Source: Microbacterium sp. 67-17 (GTDB taxonomy: Bacteria > Actinomycetota > Actinomycetes > Actinomycetales > Microbacteriaceae). From it: 39,841 nt of DNA. Below, in pieces: positions 7,501 to 15,596 of this stretch. The notes under the pieces are model-generated. The model was not told where the DNA came from. It saw only the letters and a program-made list of their open reading frames with translations, and did no database searches. Location: the NCBI RefSeq assembly GCF_001898325.1, contig NZ_MKTR01000032.1:1-39841 (forward strand), written 5' to 3'. A program made the translations under genes and the position numbers. How positions within the stretch are numbered: the first letter of the stretch is position 1; each line of letters starts with the position of its first letter.

Positions 7501-8414
7501 GCCGGCACCGCCTCGGTGTCGGCGGCCCGGGCCAGGCCGCATTCCTCGAGGAAGTCGAGGAGCGTTCTGCGCATCTCGACACTGGCGCGATCGGCGCGCG
7601 TGTGGAACTCGGATCGCACGGACAGACACAGCCGGGGATCCGGCATCCGCGACACGATCGTGAGGTCTTCATCAAGCACGCGGCGAGAGAAGGCGACCTG
7701 CTCGTCGAGCCCGGGATCGTCGGCGGGCACGATGACCGTGACATACACGCGCGTGGAGTCGGCCGCTTCGGGCTGACAGCTGATCGTCGCCGCGGCACGG
7801 GCGCCATCGGTGGGAAAGTACATCTGCAGGTGGCAGATATAGGGCGGCCAGTAGGTGTAGGTCGCGATACGGCGCTCGCCGAAGCCACCGTCGCTGTTGC
7901 GGCGCCCCTCCTGGATGATCGTGTCATGCTCGAGCTGCACGAAGTCCCCGCGGGCGGTGATCCGGTACCCGTCATCGGTGACCGGACGTGAGCGTCCGAA
8001 CGACTGCCGGTGCAGGTAGGAGAAATGCGTGACATCGAGGAAGTTGTCGATGACGATTCCGGCGCCCACCCTGGTCTGCCGGGTGAGGACCTCCGACTGG
8101 TAGGTTTCGTCGAACCACTCAGGGTAGTCAGCAACAGGAGCGACGGGTGGCTCGAGCGCGGCCCAGACCAGGCCGTAGCGCTCGGTCGTCTCGGCCGCGG
8201 ATCCGTCGAGGATCTCGATGCGATCCGCATCGGCCTCGCGCATCCCGTGCCCGGTCCACGCTCGGTTGCCGCCACGGCGAACCCTGACGGTTTCACCAAG
8301 CAGACGGGTGGTCCAAGCCTCCGGGCCGATGTCGGCGGATCGTCCGATCGGATGCCACGCACGACGAAGACGCGGATCGTCGTTGTCGAGCAGCACGGGG
8401 ATCGATTCGATCAT
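7497..8414 (-). CDS. Rieske-less oxygenase catalytic subunit
   Basis: 305 aa. The N-terminus aligns in style with Rieske oxygenases (RRAWHPIGRSADIG, then RLLGETVRVRR), but the whole CxH...CxxH cluster segment is missing. About 28 residues link that strand directly to RYGLVWAALEPP, and no cysteine occurs before residue 194. The catalytic domain is intact: D127, H130 and H135 in NFLDVTHFSYLH, and LDED near 247-250 for the third iron ligand. It therefore needs electrons from a Rieske centre in another protein, presumably the adjacent one. The ATG at 8414 follows GGAGGTGACC with proper spacing; an in-frame GTG two codons earlier would overlap that site. It is first in the operon, divergent from marR. 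NdmC of Pseudomonas caffeine degradation has the same kind of loss. Confidence 0.88.
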   Translation of the reverse strand: MIESIPVLLDNDDPRLRRAWHPIGRSADIGPEAWTTRLLGETVRVRRGGNRAWTGHGMREADADRIEILDGSAAETTERYGLVWAALEPPVAPVADYPEWFDETYQSEVLTRQTRVGAGIVIDNFLDVTHFSYLHRQSFGRSRPVTDDGYRITARGDFVQLEHDTIIQEGRRNSDGGFGERRIATYTYWPPYICHLQMYFPTDGARAAATISCQPEAADSTRVYVTVIVPADDPGLDEQVAFSRRVLDEDLTIVSRMPDPRLCLSVRSEFHTRADRASVEMRRTLLDFLEECGLARAADTEAVPA

Positions 8415-8425
8415 GGTCACCTCCG

Positions 8426-8470
8426 ATACTTCGTGCCTTTAGTATGTGGATACTTAACGCGTTCAGCGTT
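8426..8470. promoter_or_regulatory. Operator region between the oxygenase operon and marR
   Basis: The 67-nt divergent gap has ATACT at 8426-8430, AGTAT at 8441-8445 and ATACT at 8450-8454, giving a perfect AGTAT-N4-ATACT inverted repeat (8441-8454). A second one, AACGC-N5-GCGTT, lies at 8456-8470. Adjacent palindromes between a MarR gene and the genes it faces are typical autoregulatory operators. Which one binds the protein cannot be told from sequence. Confidence 0.5.
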
Positions 8471-8481
8471 TAGGGTAATCA

Positions 8482-9036
8482 GTGCCTGTTACACAGGTGT
8501 TTCGATCCCGACCGAACGATGCGAGAGCGAACGGGAAGATGCCGGCGGCCCCCTTGACCGACACAGACACTGACGCGGATTTCCGCGACGCGCTGCGCGC
8601 CCACTCGGCCGGCCGCAGCCTGGGCTTCATGCTGTGGCACACCACACTGCGCTGGCAGCGGGGCGTGGATGCTGCCCTCAGCGCATACTCGCTCACCCAC
8701 GGTCAGTTCCTCTTGCTCACCTCGGCGTGGTGGCTCGGGCGCGAAGGGGCGGAGCCGAACCAGCGTCGCGTCGCCGAGCATGCGGGCGTCGGCGAGGTGA
8801 TGGCCTCGCAGATCATCCGGCTGCTGGAGCGCGACGGGCTTATCGAGCGCGACGTTCACCCCGACGACCCGCGGGGCAAGGCACTGCGGGTCACCGACCG
8901 CGGACGTGAGCTCGCCGAGAAGGCGGTCGTCGCCCTCGACGCGTGGGACGCGGATTTCTTCGGCGCGATCGATGACCAGAGCGAACTGCTGGCCTCGCTC
9001 CAGGCCCTCGCAGGCCGGCGTAACGACGCGCGCTGA
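8482..9036 (+). CDS. MarR family regulator of the Rieske operon
   Basis: 184 aa. A winged helix-turn-helix covers about residues 65-140 (recognition region NQRRVAEHAGVGEVMASQIIRLLERDGLI, wing DVHPDDPRGKALRVT), as in MarR proteins. An extended N-terminus of about 40 residues precedes it. The GTG at 8482 has AGGG 6-7 nt upstream; an ATG at 8539 is possible but its purine-rich stretch abuts the start. It is transcribed away from the Rieske-less oxygenase gene, with palindromes between them, so it most likely controls that operon and itself in response to the substrate or an aromatic/heterocyclic ligand. It converges on the deaminase gene with a 5-nt gap. Confidence 0.85.
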   Translation: MPVTQVFRSRPNDARANGKMPAAPLTDTDTDADFRDALRAHSAGRSLGFMLWHTTLRWQRGVDAALSAYSLTHGQFLLLTSAWWLGREGAEPNQRRVAEHAGVGEVMASQIIRLLERDGLIERDVHPDDPRGKALRVTDRGRELAEKAVVALDAWDADFFGAIDDQSELLASLQALAGRRNDAR

Positions 9037-9041
9037 CCCGA

Positions 9042-10043
9042 TCATGCGCGTGCTCCTTCCAGCCACGCTTCGATCGCGGGCAGTCCGAGGTCGCGGGTGT
9101 CTTGCGGTGCCGCGGATGCCATCAGTGAGGTCCGCGCGAAGTTCGCGAGGATCTCGGGTCCGAATCCGAAGGCGTCGCGCGCCAGTTCGTACTCGGTCAG
9201 GATGTCGCAACCGAAGTTCACGGGATCGTCGGCGTTGAGGCTGACGGCGACCCCCGCCTCGACGAGCGCGGGGAGCGGGTGATCCGCCAGAGAGGGGACC
9301 GACTCCAACACGACGTTGGATGTCGGGCACACATCCAGACATACCCCACGACGCTGCACGAGCTCGACGACGGCGGGGTCCTCGATTGCGCGGATCCCGT
9401 GCTGGATGCGGTTCGCCCCGAGTAGTTCGATACTCGCGCGCACACTGTCGGGGCCGGCGAGCTCTCCGGCATGCGGAGTGCGCAACAAGCCTGTGCCGTC
9501 GATGACGGCGAAGGCGTCGACGAAGTCTGCCGCCGGGAAGCGCGACTCGTCGTTGTGCAGCCCGAGCCCGACAACTCCGCGTCCTTCCCAGCGGGCCGCG
9601 ATCCGCGCCTGCACGACGGCATCGGCAGGGCTCTCGTTGCGGTTGATCGCCAGGATCCAGCCGATCCCCACACCCGTTCGAGCCGTGGCGGTCGTCGAGG
9701 CATCGATCAGGATCTCCAGTGTCTGTTCGTCGGCGCCGATGAAGGAGCGGTGAAGCGGGAGCCAGACGGCAGGCTCGATCCACACGCAGCCCTGTGCCGC
9801 GGCATCCTCCGCCATCTCCCCGACCATGCGGATGAGGTGGGCCGGCGTACGCATGACATCGACAGCCGCCTGACACAGCTCATCGAACTCGATGAACGAC
9901 GTGAAGTCGGTCATCCGCGGGGTTGGACGCCCGAGTTCGAGGGCGAACTCGTCAAGCGTGGTCTGGCGGATGCTCTCCTCGAAGTGCAGGTGCAGATGCG
10001 CCTTGGGCAGCAGACGCAGGTCGCGTGGGGATGTCTCAGGCAC
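9042..10043 (-). CDS. Adenosine-deaminase family aminohydrolase
   Basis: 333 aa. Zinc site H18 and H20 in KAHLHLHFEES, the HAGE motif (TPHAGELAG), RIQHGIRA, CPTSNV and the metal/catalytic LNADDP aspartates are all present, as in adenosine/adenine deaminases. The first motif has Glu-Glu where classic adenosine deaminase has Asp-Gly (HVHLDG), so the substrate may differ: adenine, an N6-substituted or methylated purine, or a nucleoside. The reaction should be hydrolytic removal of a ring amino (or alkylamino) group. GTG at 10043 is chosen for AAAGGAG seven bases upstream; it overlaps the permease stop by 8 nt. It is the last gene of the transporter operon, which ties its substrate to the imported compound. 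Confidence 0.85.
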   Translation of the reverse strand: MPETSPRDLRLLPKAHLHLHFEESIRQTTLDEFALELGRPTPRMTDFTSFIEFDELCQAAVDVMRTPAHLIRMVGEMAEDAAAQGCVWIEPAVWLPLHRSFIGADEQTLEILIDASTTATARTGVGIGWILAINRNESPADAVVQARIAARWEGRGVVGLGLHNDESRFPAADFVDAFAVIDGTGLLRTPHAGELAGPDSVRASIELLGANRIQHGIRAIEDPAVVELVQRRGVCLDVCPTSNVVLESVPSLADHPLPALVEAGVAVSLNADDPVNFGCDILTEYELARDAFGFGPEILANFARTSLMASAAPQDTRDLGLPAIEAWLEGARA

Positions 10044-10956
10044 GAGCGAACTCCTTTCCGACGGCGGCCGGCGCGGTGCCCTTGCCGACGAATGTGGCCA
10101 ATGCCACCAGCGCGAGGATGTAGGGCATGGCAAGAAGTAGGTCATGCGGGATGTCAGGGGCGACGATCTGCGAGCGCAGGGCGAGCGCGTCGGCGAGACC
10201 GAAGACGACGCACGCCGCGACACCGGGCCATACCCGCCACTTGCCGAACACGAGCGCCGCTAGCGCGAGATAGCCTCGCCCTTGTGTCATCCCGGCTTGG
10301 AAGGCATCGAGGATGACGATCGAGAGGTATGCCCCGCCGAGTGCAGCGAACGCGCCCGATAGCGCCACGGCGACAAATCTGGTGCGCACGACGTCAATGC
10401 CGGCAGAGTCGGCCGATTCCGCCGACTCCCCACACGCGCGCAGCCGCAGGCCGGTGTCGGTGCGAAACAACACCCACCACACGCCGACCACCAGGACGAA
10501 CGTGCCGTAGTCGACGAGCGTGAGTTCGCGAAAGAGCTGACCGACCACCGGGAGCTCGGAAAGACCAGGCACGACGAACGGCGGGATCTTGGCGACCGAG
10601 GGCGTCGTGCCGTCCGTGCCCCAGATGATCGGGACCAGGGCGGCGGTGAGGCCCGCGCCTACGAGGTTGATCGCGGTCGAGGCGACGACCTGGTTCGCCC
10701 GCAGGGTGACCGTCAGCAGCGCAAGGGCCGCGCCCGATATCAGGCCCGAAACCGCCGCTGCGGCGAGGCCGAGCCAGGGGTCTCCCGTCAGGAAGGAGAA
10801 GACGACCGCCGTCAGCCCACCCACCAGCATCATGCCCTCCAGCGCGATGTTCATCACGCCGCTGCGTTCGCTGATGAGCCCGCCCAGCAGGGGGAGAATG
10901 ATCGGCACCGCCAGGTGGATCGCGGCGATCACCAATGACATGCTCAGGATGCTCAT
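10036..10956 (-). CDS. ABC transporter permease, nucleoside (NupQ-like)
   Basis: 306 aa, almost entirely hydrophobic, with about 8-9 membrane segments. The motifs ERSGVMNIALEGMML near residue 30 and AGMTQGRGYLALAALVFGKW near 225 are the signature of the BMP-associated permease family (BPD_transp_2: nucleoside transporters such as NupQ and RnsD). It forms a heterodimeric channel with the permease upstream. It overlaps that gene by 4 nt (ATGA) and the deaminase by 8 nt, so subunits and enzyme are translationally coupled. Confidence 0.92.
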   Translation of the reverse strand: MSILSMSLVIAAIHLAVPIILPLLGGLISERSGVMNIALEGMMLVGGLTAVVFSFLTGDPWLGLAAAAVSGLISGAALALLTVTLRANQVVASTAINLVGAGLTAALVPIIWGTDGTTPSVAKIPPFVVPGLSELPVVGQLFRELTLVDYGTFVLVVGVWWVLFRTDTGLRLRACGESAESADSAGIDVVRTRFVAVALSGAFAALGGAYLSIVILDAFQAGMTQGRGYLALAALVFGKWRVWPGVAACVVFGLADALALRSQIVAPDIPHDLLLAMPYILALVALATFVGKGTAPAAVGKEFARA

Positions 10957-12239
10957 CGCGTCGCCTCCGTCTCTGCCAGGCCGTGGGAGATGGCATCGTC
11001 AGGATCGGCGAGAGGTACCGGGACGACCGTCGCCAGAACTCGATCCAGATCGTCAGGCGAGGGGTTCGGCCGTGTCCGCGCTTTGCGCGCGCGCAGGCGA
11101 CGCAGAAGGCGCAGGATGGCCGGTTGAGCGGCGACGAATCCGACGACGAGCCCCGAAACGACCCCGACCATCTCACGACTGACGCCGGCCTGGGCCTGAA
11201 GGTAGACGGCGCTGGAGTCCAGCGTGCCGAAGAAGAGGGCCGCGGCGGCGATGCCGACAGGTGACAGGGCGCCCAGGAGCGCGACAGCGATCGCATCGAA
11301 CCCGTACCCGGGCGAGAAGGCGTCGAAGTAGCGACCGAACAGACCGAGGACCTGTACGGCGCCGGCCAATCCCGCCAGCGCTCCCGAGAGAAGCATCGCG
11401 CGCAGGATGGTCTGCGGGACGGAAATGCCCGCGCCACGTGCGGCGCGCGGGTTCGCTCCGGTCAGTCGCAGCGAGAACCCACCAGGCGTGCGGTACAGGT
11501 ACCAGGCGACGGCGATGACCAGGACAATCGCGAGGATCAGTCCCGCATGCAGTCGCGTGCCCGGAACGAGGATCGGCAACCGGGCCTCGATCGGGATCTT
11601 CTCCGTGGCCGAAGGCTGGCTTGACGAGACGAATGGTCCGCTCGGGGAGACAAGAAAGGTCGAGAGGTTGAAGGCGATGTAGTTCATCATGATCGTCGTG
11701 ACGACCTCGTGGACACCGCGGTAAGCCTTCAGCAGCGCCGGGATCAGCGCCCACAGTGCACCGCCGGCTGCGCCCGCTGCGACGCACACCACGATCAGGA
11801 TCGGTCCGGGAAGCGGGAGTGTCGCCCCGACAATGCCGGCCGAAAGCGCGCCGACGACGAGCTGCCCCTCGACGCCGATGTTGAACAGGCCCGCATGGAA
11901 GGCGAGCGCCACGGCAAGACCCGATATGAGCAGCGGGACGGTCTGGACAAGTGTCTCGGCTGCGGCGATAGGGGATCCCCAACTGCCGGCGATCAGCGCG
12001 TCCAGGGCAAGCGCGCCGTCGCCTCCGGAGAGATAGACCAGCGGCAGGGAGACGATCACAGCGGCAAGAACGGTGAGGACGAACGAGAGAATCCGGCCGG
12101 CCGCGGTTCCGCCGGCTGCAGCGGCACGAGCGAGCACCTCCGCCCGCCACCCGTTGTGCCCACGACGGTTGATCTCCAGGCTCTCCCGGAGCAGCTCCTC
12201 ATCGATGCGCGTCCGACGAGACGATACACGGGCGCTCAC
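10953..12239 (-). CDS. ABC transporter permease, nucleoside (NupP-like)
   Basis: 428 aa. A ~55-residue charged N-terminal extension is followed by about ten membrane segments. Family motifs include FHAGLFNIGVEGQLVVGA near residue 115 and SPGYGFDAIAVALLGALSP near 325. It pairs with the second permease to form the membrane channel of a BMP-type nucleoside importer. It starts with GTG at 12239, overlapping the ATPase stop by 4 nt. A C-terminal cytoplasmic tail of about 45 residues rich in Arg/Asp is slightly longer than usual. Confidence 0.92.
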   Translation of the reverse strand: MSARVSSRRTRIDEELLRESLEINRRGHNGWRAEVLARAAAAGGTAAGRILSFVLTVLAAVIVSLPLVYLSGGDGALALDALIAGSWGSPIAAAETLVQTVPLLISGLAVALAFHAGLFNIGVEGQLVVGALSAGIVGATLPLPGPILIVVCVAAGAAGGALWALIPALLKAYRGVHEVVTTIMMNYIAFNLSTFLVSPSGPFVSSSQPSATEKIPIEARLPILVPGTRLHAGLILAIVLVIAVAWYLYRTPGGFSLRLTGANPRAARGAGISVPQTILRAMLLSGALAGLAGAVQVLGLFGRYFDAFSPGYGFDAIAVALLGALSPVGIAAAALFFGTLDSSAVYLQAQAGVSREMVGVVSGLVVGFVAAQPAILRLLRRLRARKARTRPNPSPDDLDRVLATVVPVPLADPDDAISHGLAETEATR

Positions 12240-13789
12240 GCCGCCTCCTCGCCGCCGGCCGCTCCAGACATCCAGGCACCCAAGCGTTCGGGGTCGGCAC
12301 GGTCGGTAGCGACCTCTCCCACGAGCACTCCCTGCCGGATCACCACGATCCGGTCCGAGATGGCGAACACCTCCGTCAGATCCAGGCTCAGCAGCAGCAC
12401 CCCGGCTCCCGCGGCACGTAACTTCATCAGAGCCTCGTGAACGGCCGTGGTCGAGGCGATGTCGAGGCCACGCGTGGGCTGCGCGGCGATCATGAGGCGT
12501 GGGGCTCGGGCGAGTTCGCGACCGACGACGAGCTTTTGCTGATTACCTCCCGACAGGCTGCGCATCGGCGCGTCGGGACCGGGCGTTCGGACGCTACGGT
12601 CCCGGATGATGGCCTCGGCGAGCCGGCGACGCTTGGCCTTGGACAGCCACAGCCGGGTGGGGGCGAACGGCGCACCGGTGGTGAACCCGATACTCGCGTT
12701 GTCGATGAGGGACATCTCCTCTGCGACAGCTTGTGCGTGCCGATCCTCGGGGATGTGCGCCAATCCGGCACGCAACCGGGCGAGCGTCGAACGCCCGGCG
12801 AGCTCGGCGCCGTCGAGAACGATCGATCCGGCCTTGGCGCGGACGACGCCGGTGAGCAGATCGACCAGTGCGCTCTGACCGTTGCCTTCCACGCCGACGA
12901 CAGCCACGATCTCCCCTCCCGCAACCTCGAGGTCGACCGGTCCGATCCGGCCACCATCGGTGAGCCCTCGCACCGAGAGCACAGGTGCAAGCTCTCGTGG
13001 ATGCCGCTCGGGCACCGTGGGGCGTTCACGACCGATCATGAGGTGGACGAGGTCGGCCTCGACGCCGGCGCGGGATATCGCATCCATGTCCGCTCGGTCT
13101 ATCTCCCGAGTGCCGACGACCTTCCCGTCTCGAAGGACGGTTACTCGGTCGCACAGGCGCAGGATCTCGGGGAGCTTATGACTGATGAGGATCACCGTCG
13201 TCCCATCGGCGCGCAGCCGCTCCAGCAGCGCATAGAGCTCCTCTGCCTCGGGCGGCGAGAGGGCGGCGGTCGGTTCGTCCAAGACGAGGATGGTCGCACC
13301 CGCCCAGAGGGCCTTGACGATTTCAACCTTTTGTCGAGCCCCCACGGACAGGTCCTGGCACCGAGCGTCGGCGTCCAGCCCGAACCCGAAGCGCTCAGAA
13401 AGCTCGCGCGCGCGTTCACGCGCCGCAGACAGTGGGAGCGGGGCGAGCCAGCGTCGCCAGAGTGCGCGGGAGTCGCGCCCGAGGATCAGGTTCTCGACGA
13501 CAGTGAACGGCCCCACGAGACTGAAGTGCTGCTGGACCATTCCGATGCCCTGGGCAAGGGCGTCCGCTGACGAGCGCAGCTCAACGCGTTTGCCGTCGAT
13601 CTCGATCGTGCCCTCATCGGGTCGAATCATGCCGAACAGGATCTTCATGAGGGTCGACTTACCCGCACCGTTTTCGCCGAGCACGCCGTGCACCGTTCCC
13701 GCGCGCACGGCAAGATCGATGCCGTCGTTGGCCGTCACGGCGCCGAAGCGCTTGGTGATGCCCGCCAGGCGTACGGCGGTTGCGCTCAT
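12236..13789 (-). CDS. ABC transporter ATP-binding protein, tandem domains (NupO-like)
   Basis: 517 aa with two ATPase domains in one chain. Domain 1 has Walker A GENGAGKST at 38-46, signature LSVGARQKVEI and Walker B LVLDEPTAAL. Domain 2 has a degenerate Walker A (VGVEGNGQSALV), the signature LSGGNQQKLVVGREL and AAQPTRGLD. One intact and one degenerate P-loop is usual in the nucleoside/sugar (RbsA/NupO) group. It powers import by the two permeases. Start ATG at 13789 with AAGGAG upstream. A strong stem-loop lies between it and the upstream binding-protein gene. Confidence 0.93.
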   Translation of the reverse strand: MSATAVRLAGITKRFGAVTANDGIDLAVRAGTVHGVLGENGAGKSTLMKILFGMIRPDEGTIEIDGKRVELRSSADALAQGIGMVQQHFSLVGPFTVVENLILGRDSRALWRRWLAPLPLSAARERARELSERFGFGLDADARCQDLSVGARQKVEIVKALWAGATILVLDEPTAALSPPEAEELYALLERLRADGTTVILISHKLPEILRLCDRVTVLRDGKVVGTREIDRADMDAISRAGVEADLVHLMIGRERPTVPERHPRELAPVLSVRGLTDGGRIGPVDLEVAGGEIVAVVGVEGNGQSALVDLLTGVVRAKAGSIVLDGAELAGRSTLARLRAGLAHIPEDRHAQAVAEEMSLIDNASIGFTTGAPFAPTRLWLSKAKRRRLAEAIIRDRSVRTPGPDAPMRSLSGGNQQKLVVGRELARAPRLMIAAQPTRGLDIASTTAVHEALMKLRAAGAGVLLLSLDLTEVFAISDRIVVIRQGVLVGEVATDRADPERLGAWMSGAAGGEEAA

Positions 13790-13823
13790 CGTGCTCTCCT
13801 TGCAGATCGTGGGAACGGGGCGG

Positions 13824-13858
13824 TTCGGCGGAGGGGCCGCGGGGACCCCTCCGCCGAA
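13824..13858. terminator. Strong intercistronic stem-loop between bmp and ATPase genes
   Basis: TTCGGCGGAGGGG (13824-13836) and CCCCTCCGCCGAA (13846-13858) form a perfect 13-bp GC-rich stem with a 9-nt loop, just after the lipoprotein stop. There is no T-tract on the minus strand. It probably acts as a partial terminator or a 3'-end stabiliser, so that more binding protein than membrane components is made, a common arrangement in ABC operons. Confidence 0.75.
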
Positions 13859-13861
13859 TGA

Positions 13862-14938
13862 TCAGAGTGCGGGCGCCGTGAACTCTGCGAGTTCCTCGGG
13901 CGTTGCAGGGGGGACCAGTGTTCCGTCCGAGATTGCGGTCGTGGCGGTGTCGACGACGGTCAGGATGTCGGACGAGAGGGAGTCGATGTTCTCCTGGCAC
14001 AGGCCCACCCCGCCGTCTGCGAGGCCCAGGGTGACGGTGCCACCCTCGAAGGTGCCTTCGGCGGCCGCGGTGTTTTCTCGGAGTACTGCACCGGCGACAT
14101 CCTTGACGGCCGACGTGAGGAAGTTGTCGGGGGCCAGATCTACCTTGCAGGTGTCGGTGCTCACGACCCAATGGCCGTCACCGAGTTGCTTGGCCGCGTC
14201 AAAGACGCCGATCCCGCCGCCGCCGGCGACATCCATCACGATGTCAGCACCCTGGTCGTAGAACCCGAGGGCAAGCTCCTTGGCCTTGGCCGAGTCGGCG
14301 AAGCTGCCGACATAGGCTGCCGTGACGGTTGCATCGGGGTTGACCGATTCGATCCCCGCAGCGAAGCCGGAGTAGAAGCGCTGTACGGCGGGGATCTCCA
14401 TTCCGCCGACAAAGCCGATCGTGTCGCTCTCCGTGGTCAGGCCGGCGACGATCCCCGCGAGGAATGCGGCCTCTTGCTCCTTGAACAGCACCCCCGCGAC
14501 GTTAGGCAGGGGGGTGCCAGCCTCATCGAGAGCCTCGGAGTCGATGATCGTGAACAGTTCGTCGGGGTTGGCCTGGGCGACCTCGACGATCGCGTCGGCC
14601 AGGAGGAAGCCAACGGCGGTCGTCACCGTCGACCCGGTGCTGATGGCCTGCTGCAGGTTGGTGACGTACTGCGACTGATCGGAGGACTGCAGGACTTGGG
14701 CCTTGCCGCCCAACTCCTCGGCGCTCTGGTCGATTCCGAGCTTGGCGAGGTCATTGAACCCCTTGTCGCCGAGCCCGGCCTGGTCCGTGACCATGGTCCA
14801 GACGAACTCGTCTGCGGATTCGGTGGCGGTGGGCGTGCCGGATGACGAGCAAGCCGTCAGTGTCAGTGCGCTCGCCGCGACGACGGCGAACAGGGTCAGG
14901 GACGCGCGGCGGATACCAGCGCGGCGGATGTGGGTCAC
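13862..14938 (-). CDS. BMP family (PnrA-like) nucleoside-binding lipoprotein
   Basis: 358 aa. A lipoprotein signal runs from the basic start to the lipobox LTAC with C30. The mature part is a periplasmic-binding fold of the BMP/PnrA type: TDQAGLGDKGFNDLA near residue 49, GFVGGMEIPAV, DVAGGGGIGVFDAA and WVVSTDTC are family hallmarks. These proteins bind purine nucleosides or related compounds and deliver them to the ABC permeases encoded just downstream. GTG at 14938 is chosen because GAGGAG sits five bases upstream and the signal peptide begins there. The 85-nt gap to the LOG-like gene could hold its own promoter, but no clear boxes were seen. Confidence 0.93.
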   Translation of the reverse strand: MTHIRRAGIRRASLTLFAVVAASALTLTACSSSGTPTATESADEFVWTMVTDQAGLGDKGFNDLAKLGIDQSAEELGGKAQVLQSSDQSQYVTNLQQAISTGSTVTTAVGFLLADAIVEVAQANPDELFTIIDSEALDEAGTPLPNVAGVLFKEQEAAFLAGIVAGLTTESDTIGFVGGMEIPAVQRFYSGFAAGIESVNPDATVTAAYVGSFADSAKAKELALGFYDQGADIVMDVAGGGGIGVFDAAKQLGDGHWVVSTDTCKVDLAPDNFLTSAVKDVAGAVLRENTAAAEGTFEGGTVTLGLADGGVGLCQENIDSLSSDILTVVDTATTAISDGTLVPPATPEELAEFTAPAL

Positions 14939-15023
14939 AAGTACTCCTCGAGATCGTCGGGTGGGTTGTCGGTGGTGCGAGGGGTGGTGCGGGGATGTGA
15001 CAGGTGGTGCAGGCAGGGCGCGG

Positions 15024-15596
15024 TCATTGACCGGCCCAGCCCGTGAACGCCCCGAGGCGCGAGCCTGCGCGCGGTTCGCGCGCCCGTTCGAGGGCAACCA
15101 CGACCGCGGTCGCAGCGTCCGGGACGAAGCTGAGGGGCGTCACGCGACGGTCATCGAGCCAGACGCCCTCATCGAGGGTGGGCCCGAGTCGGTCCGCCCA
15201 CCCGGTGGTCCCCTGAACGATGACGGTGGGGACGCCGGAGTCGTATGCGATCGTGACCTCGTTGAGTGTGCCCACTCCGCCGCCGACCATGACTATCGCG
15301 TCGCAGCAGCGCGCGGTCAGCACGTTACGGATGGTGCCCATGCCGGTCGGGAAGACGAGAGTGACGTACGGGTTCGCTTTGGCAGGGTCGGCGTAGGGCA
15401 GGAACCCGATGGTCAGGCCGCCCGCTTCGAAGGCGCCCTTGCACGCGGCCTCCATGACACCCCCCGTCCCGCCCGAGACCAGCGCCGCGCCGGCTTCTGC
15501 CACGCCGCGCCCGACTGCTTCGGCTACCTCCAGGACATGCGGCGGTAGGTACTCGCCCTCGCGCCAGCTGCGTCCGATCACACCGATCTTGATCAT
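15024..15596 (-). CDS. LOG-like (TIGR00725 type) phosphoribohydrolase family protein
   Basis: 190 aa. A Rossmann-like fold with SGGTGGVMEAA at 41-51 and GGGVGTLNE at 105-113 is the nucleotide-binding signature of the LOG/lysine-decarboxylase-like superfamily. Canonical LOG enzymes hydrolyse nucleoside 5'-monophosphates to free base and ribose 5-phosphate, and have PGGxGTxxE; here the first residues are VGGGVGTLNE. This subgroup is poorly characterised. The ATG at 15596 overlaps the kinase stop by 4 nt, so kinase and LOG-like protein are made together. I infer the sequence nucleoside to nucleotide (kinase), then nucleotide to base (LOG-like). Confidence 0.8.
   Translation of the reverse strand: MIKIGVIGRSWREGEYLPPHVLEVAEAVGRGVAEAGAALVSGGTGGVMEAACKGAFEAGGLTIGFLPYADPAKANPYVTLVFPTGMGTIRNVLTARCCDAIVMVGGGVGTLNEVTIAYDSGVPTVIVQGTTGWADRLGPTLDEGVWLDDRRVTPLSFVPDAATAVVVALERAREPRAGSRLGAFTGWAGQ

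Noticed and set aside
8479..9876. 465-codon minus-strand frame spanning marR and the deaminase
   Set aside because: Runs antisense to MarR and out of frame with the deaminase; composition is Arg-rich and contains no domain.
14939..15023. A promoter or riboswitch before the binding-lipoprotein gene
   Set aside because: Only G/T-rich sequence is seen, with no convincing -10/-35 pair or conserved aptamer.
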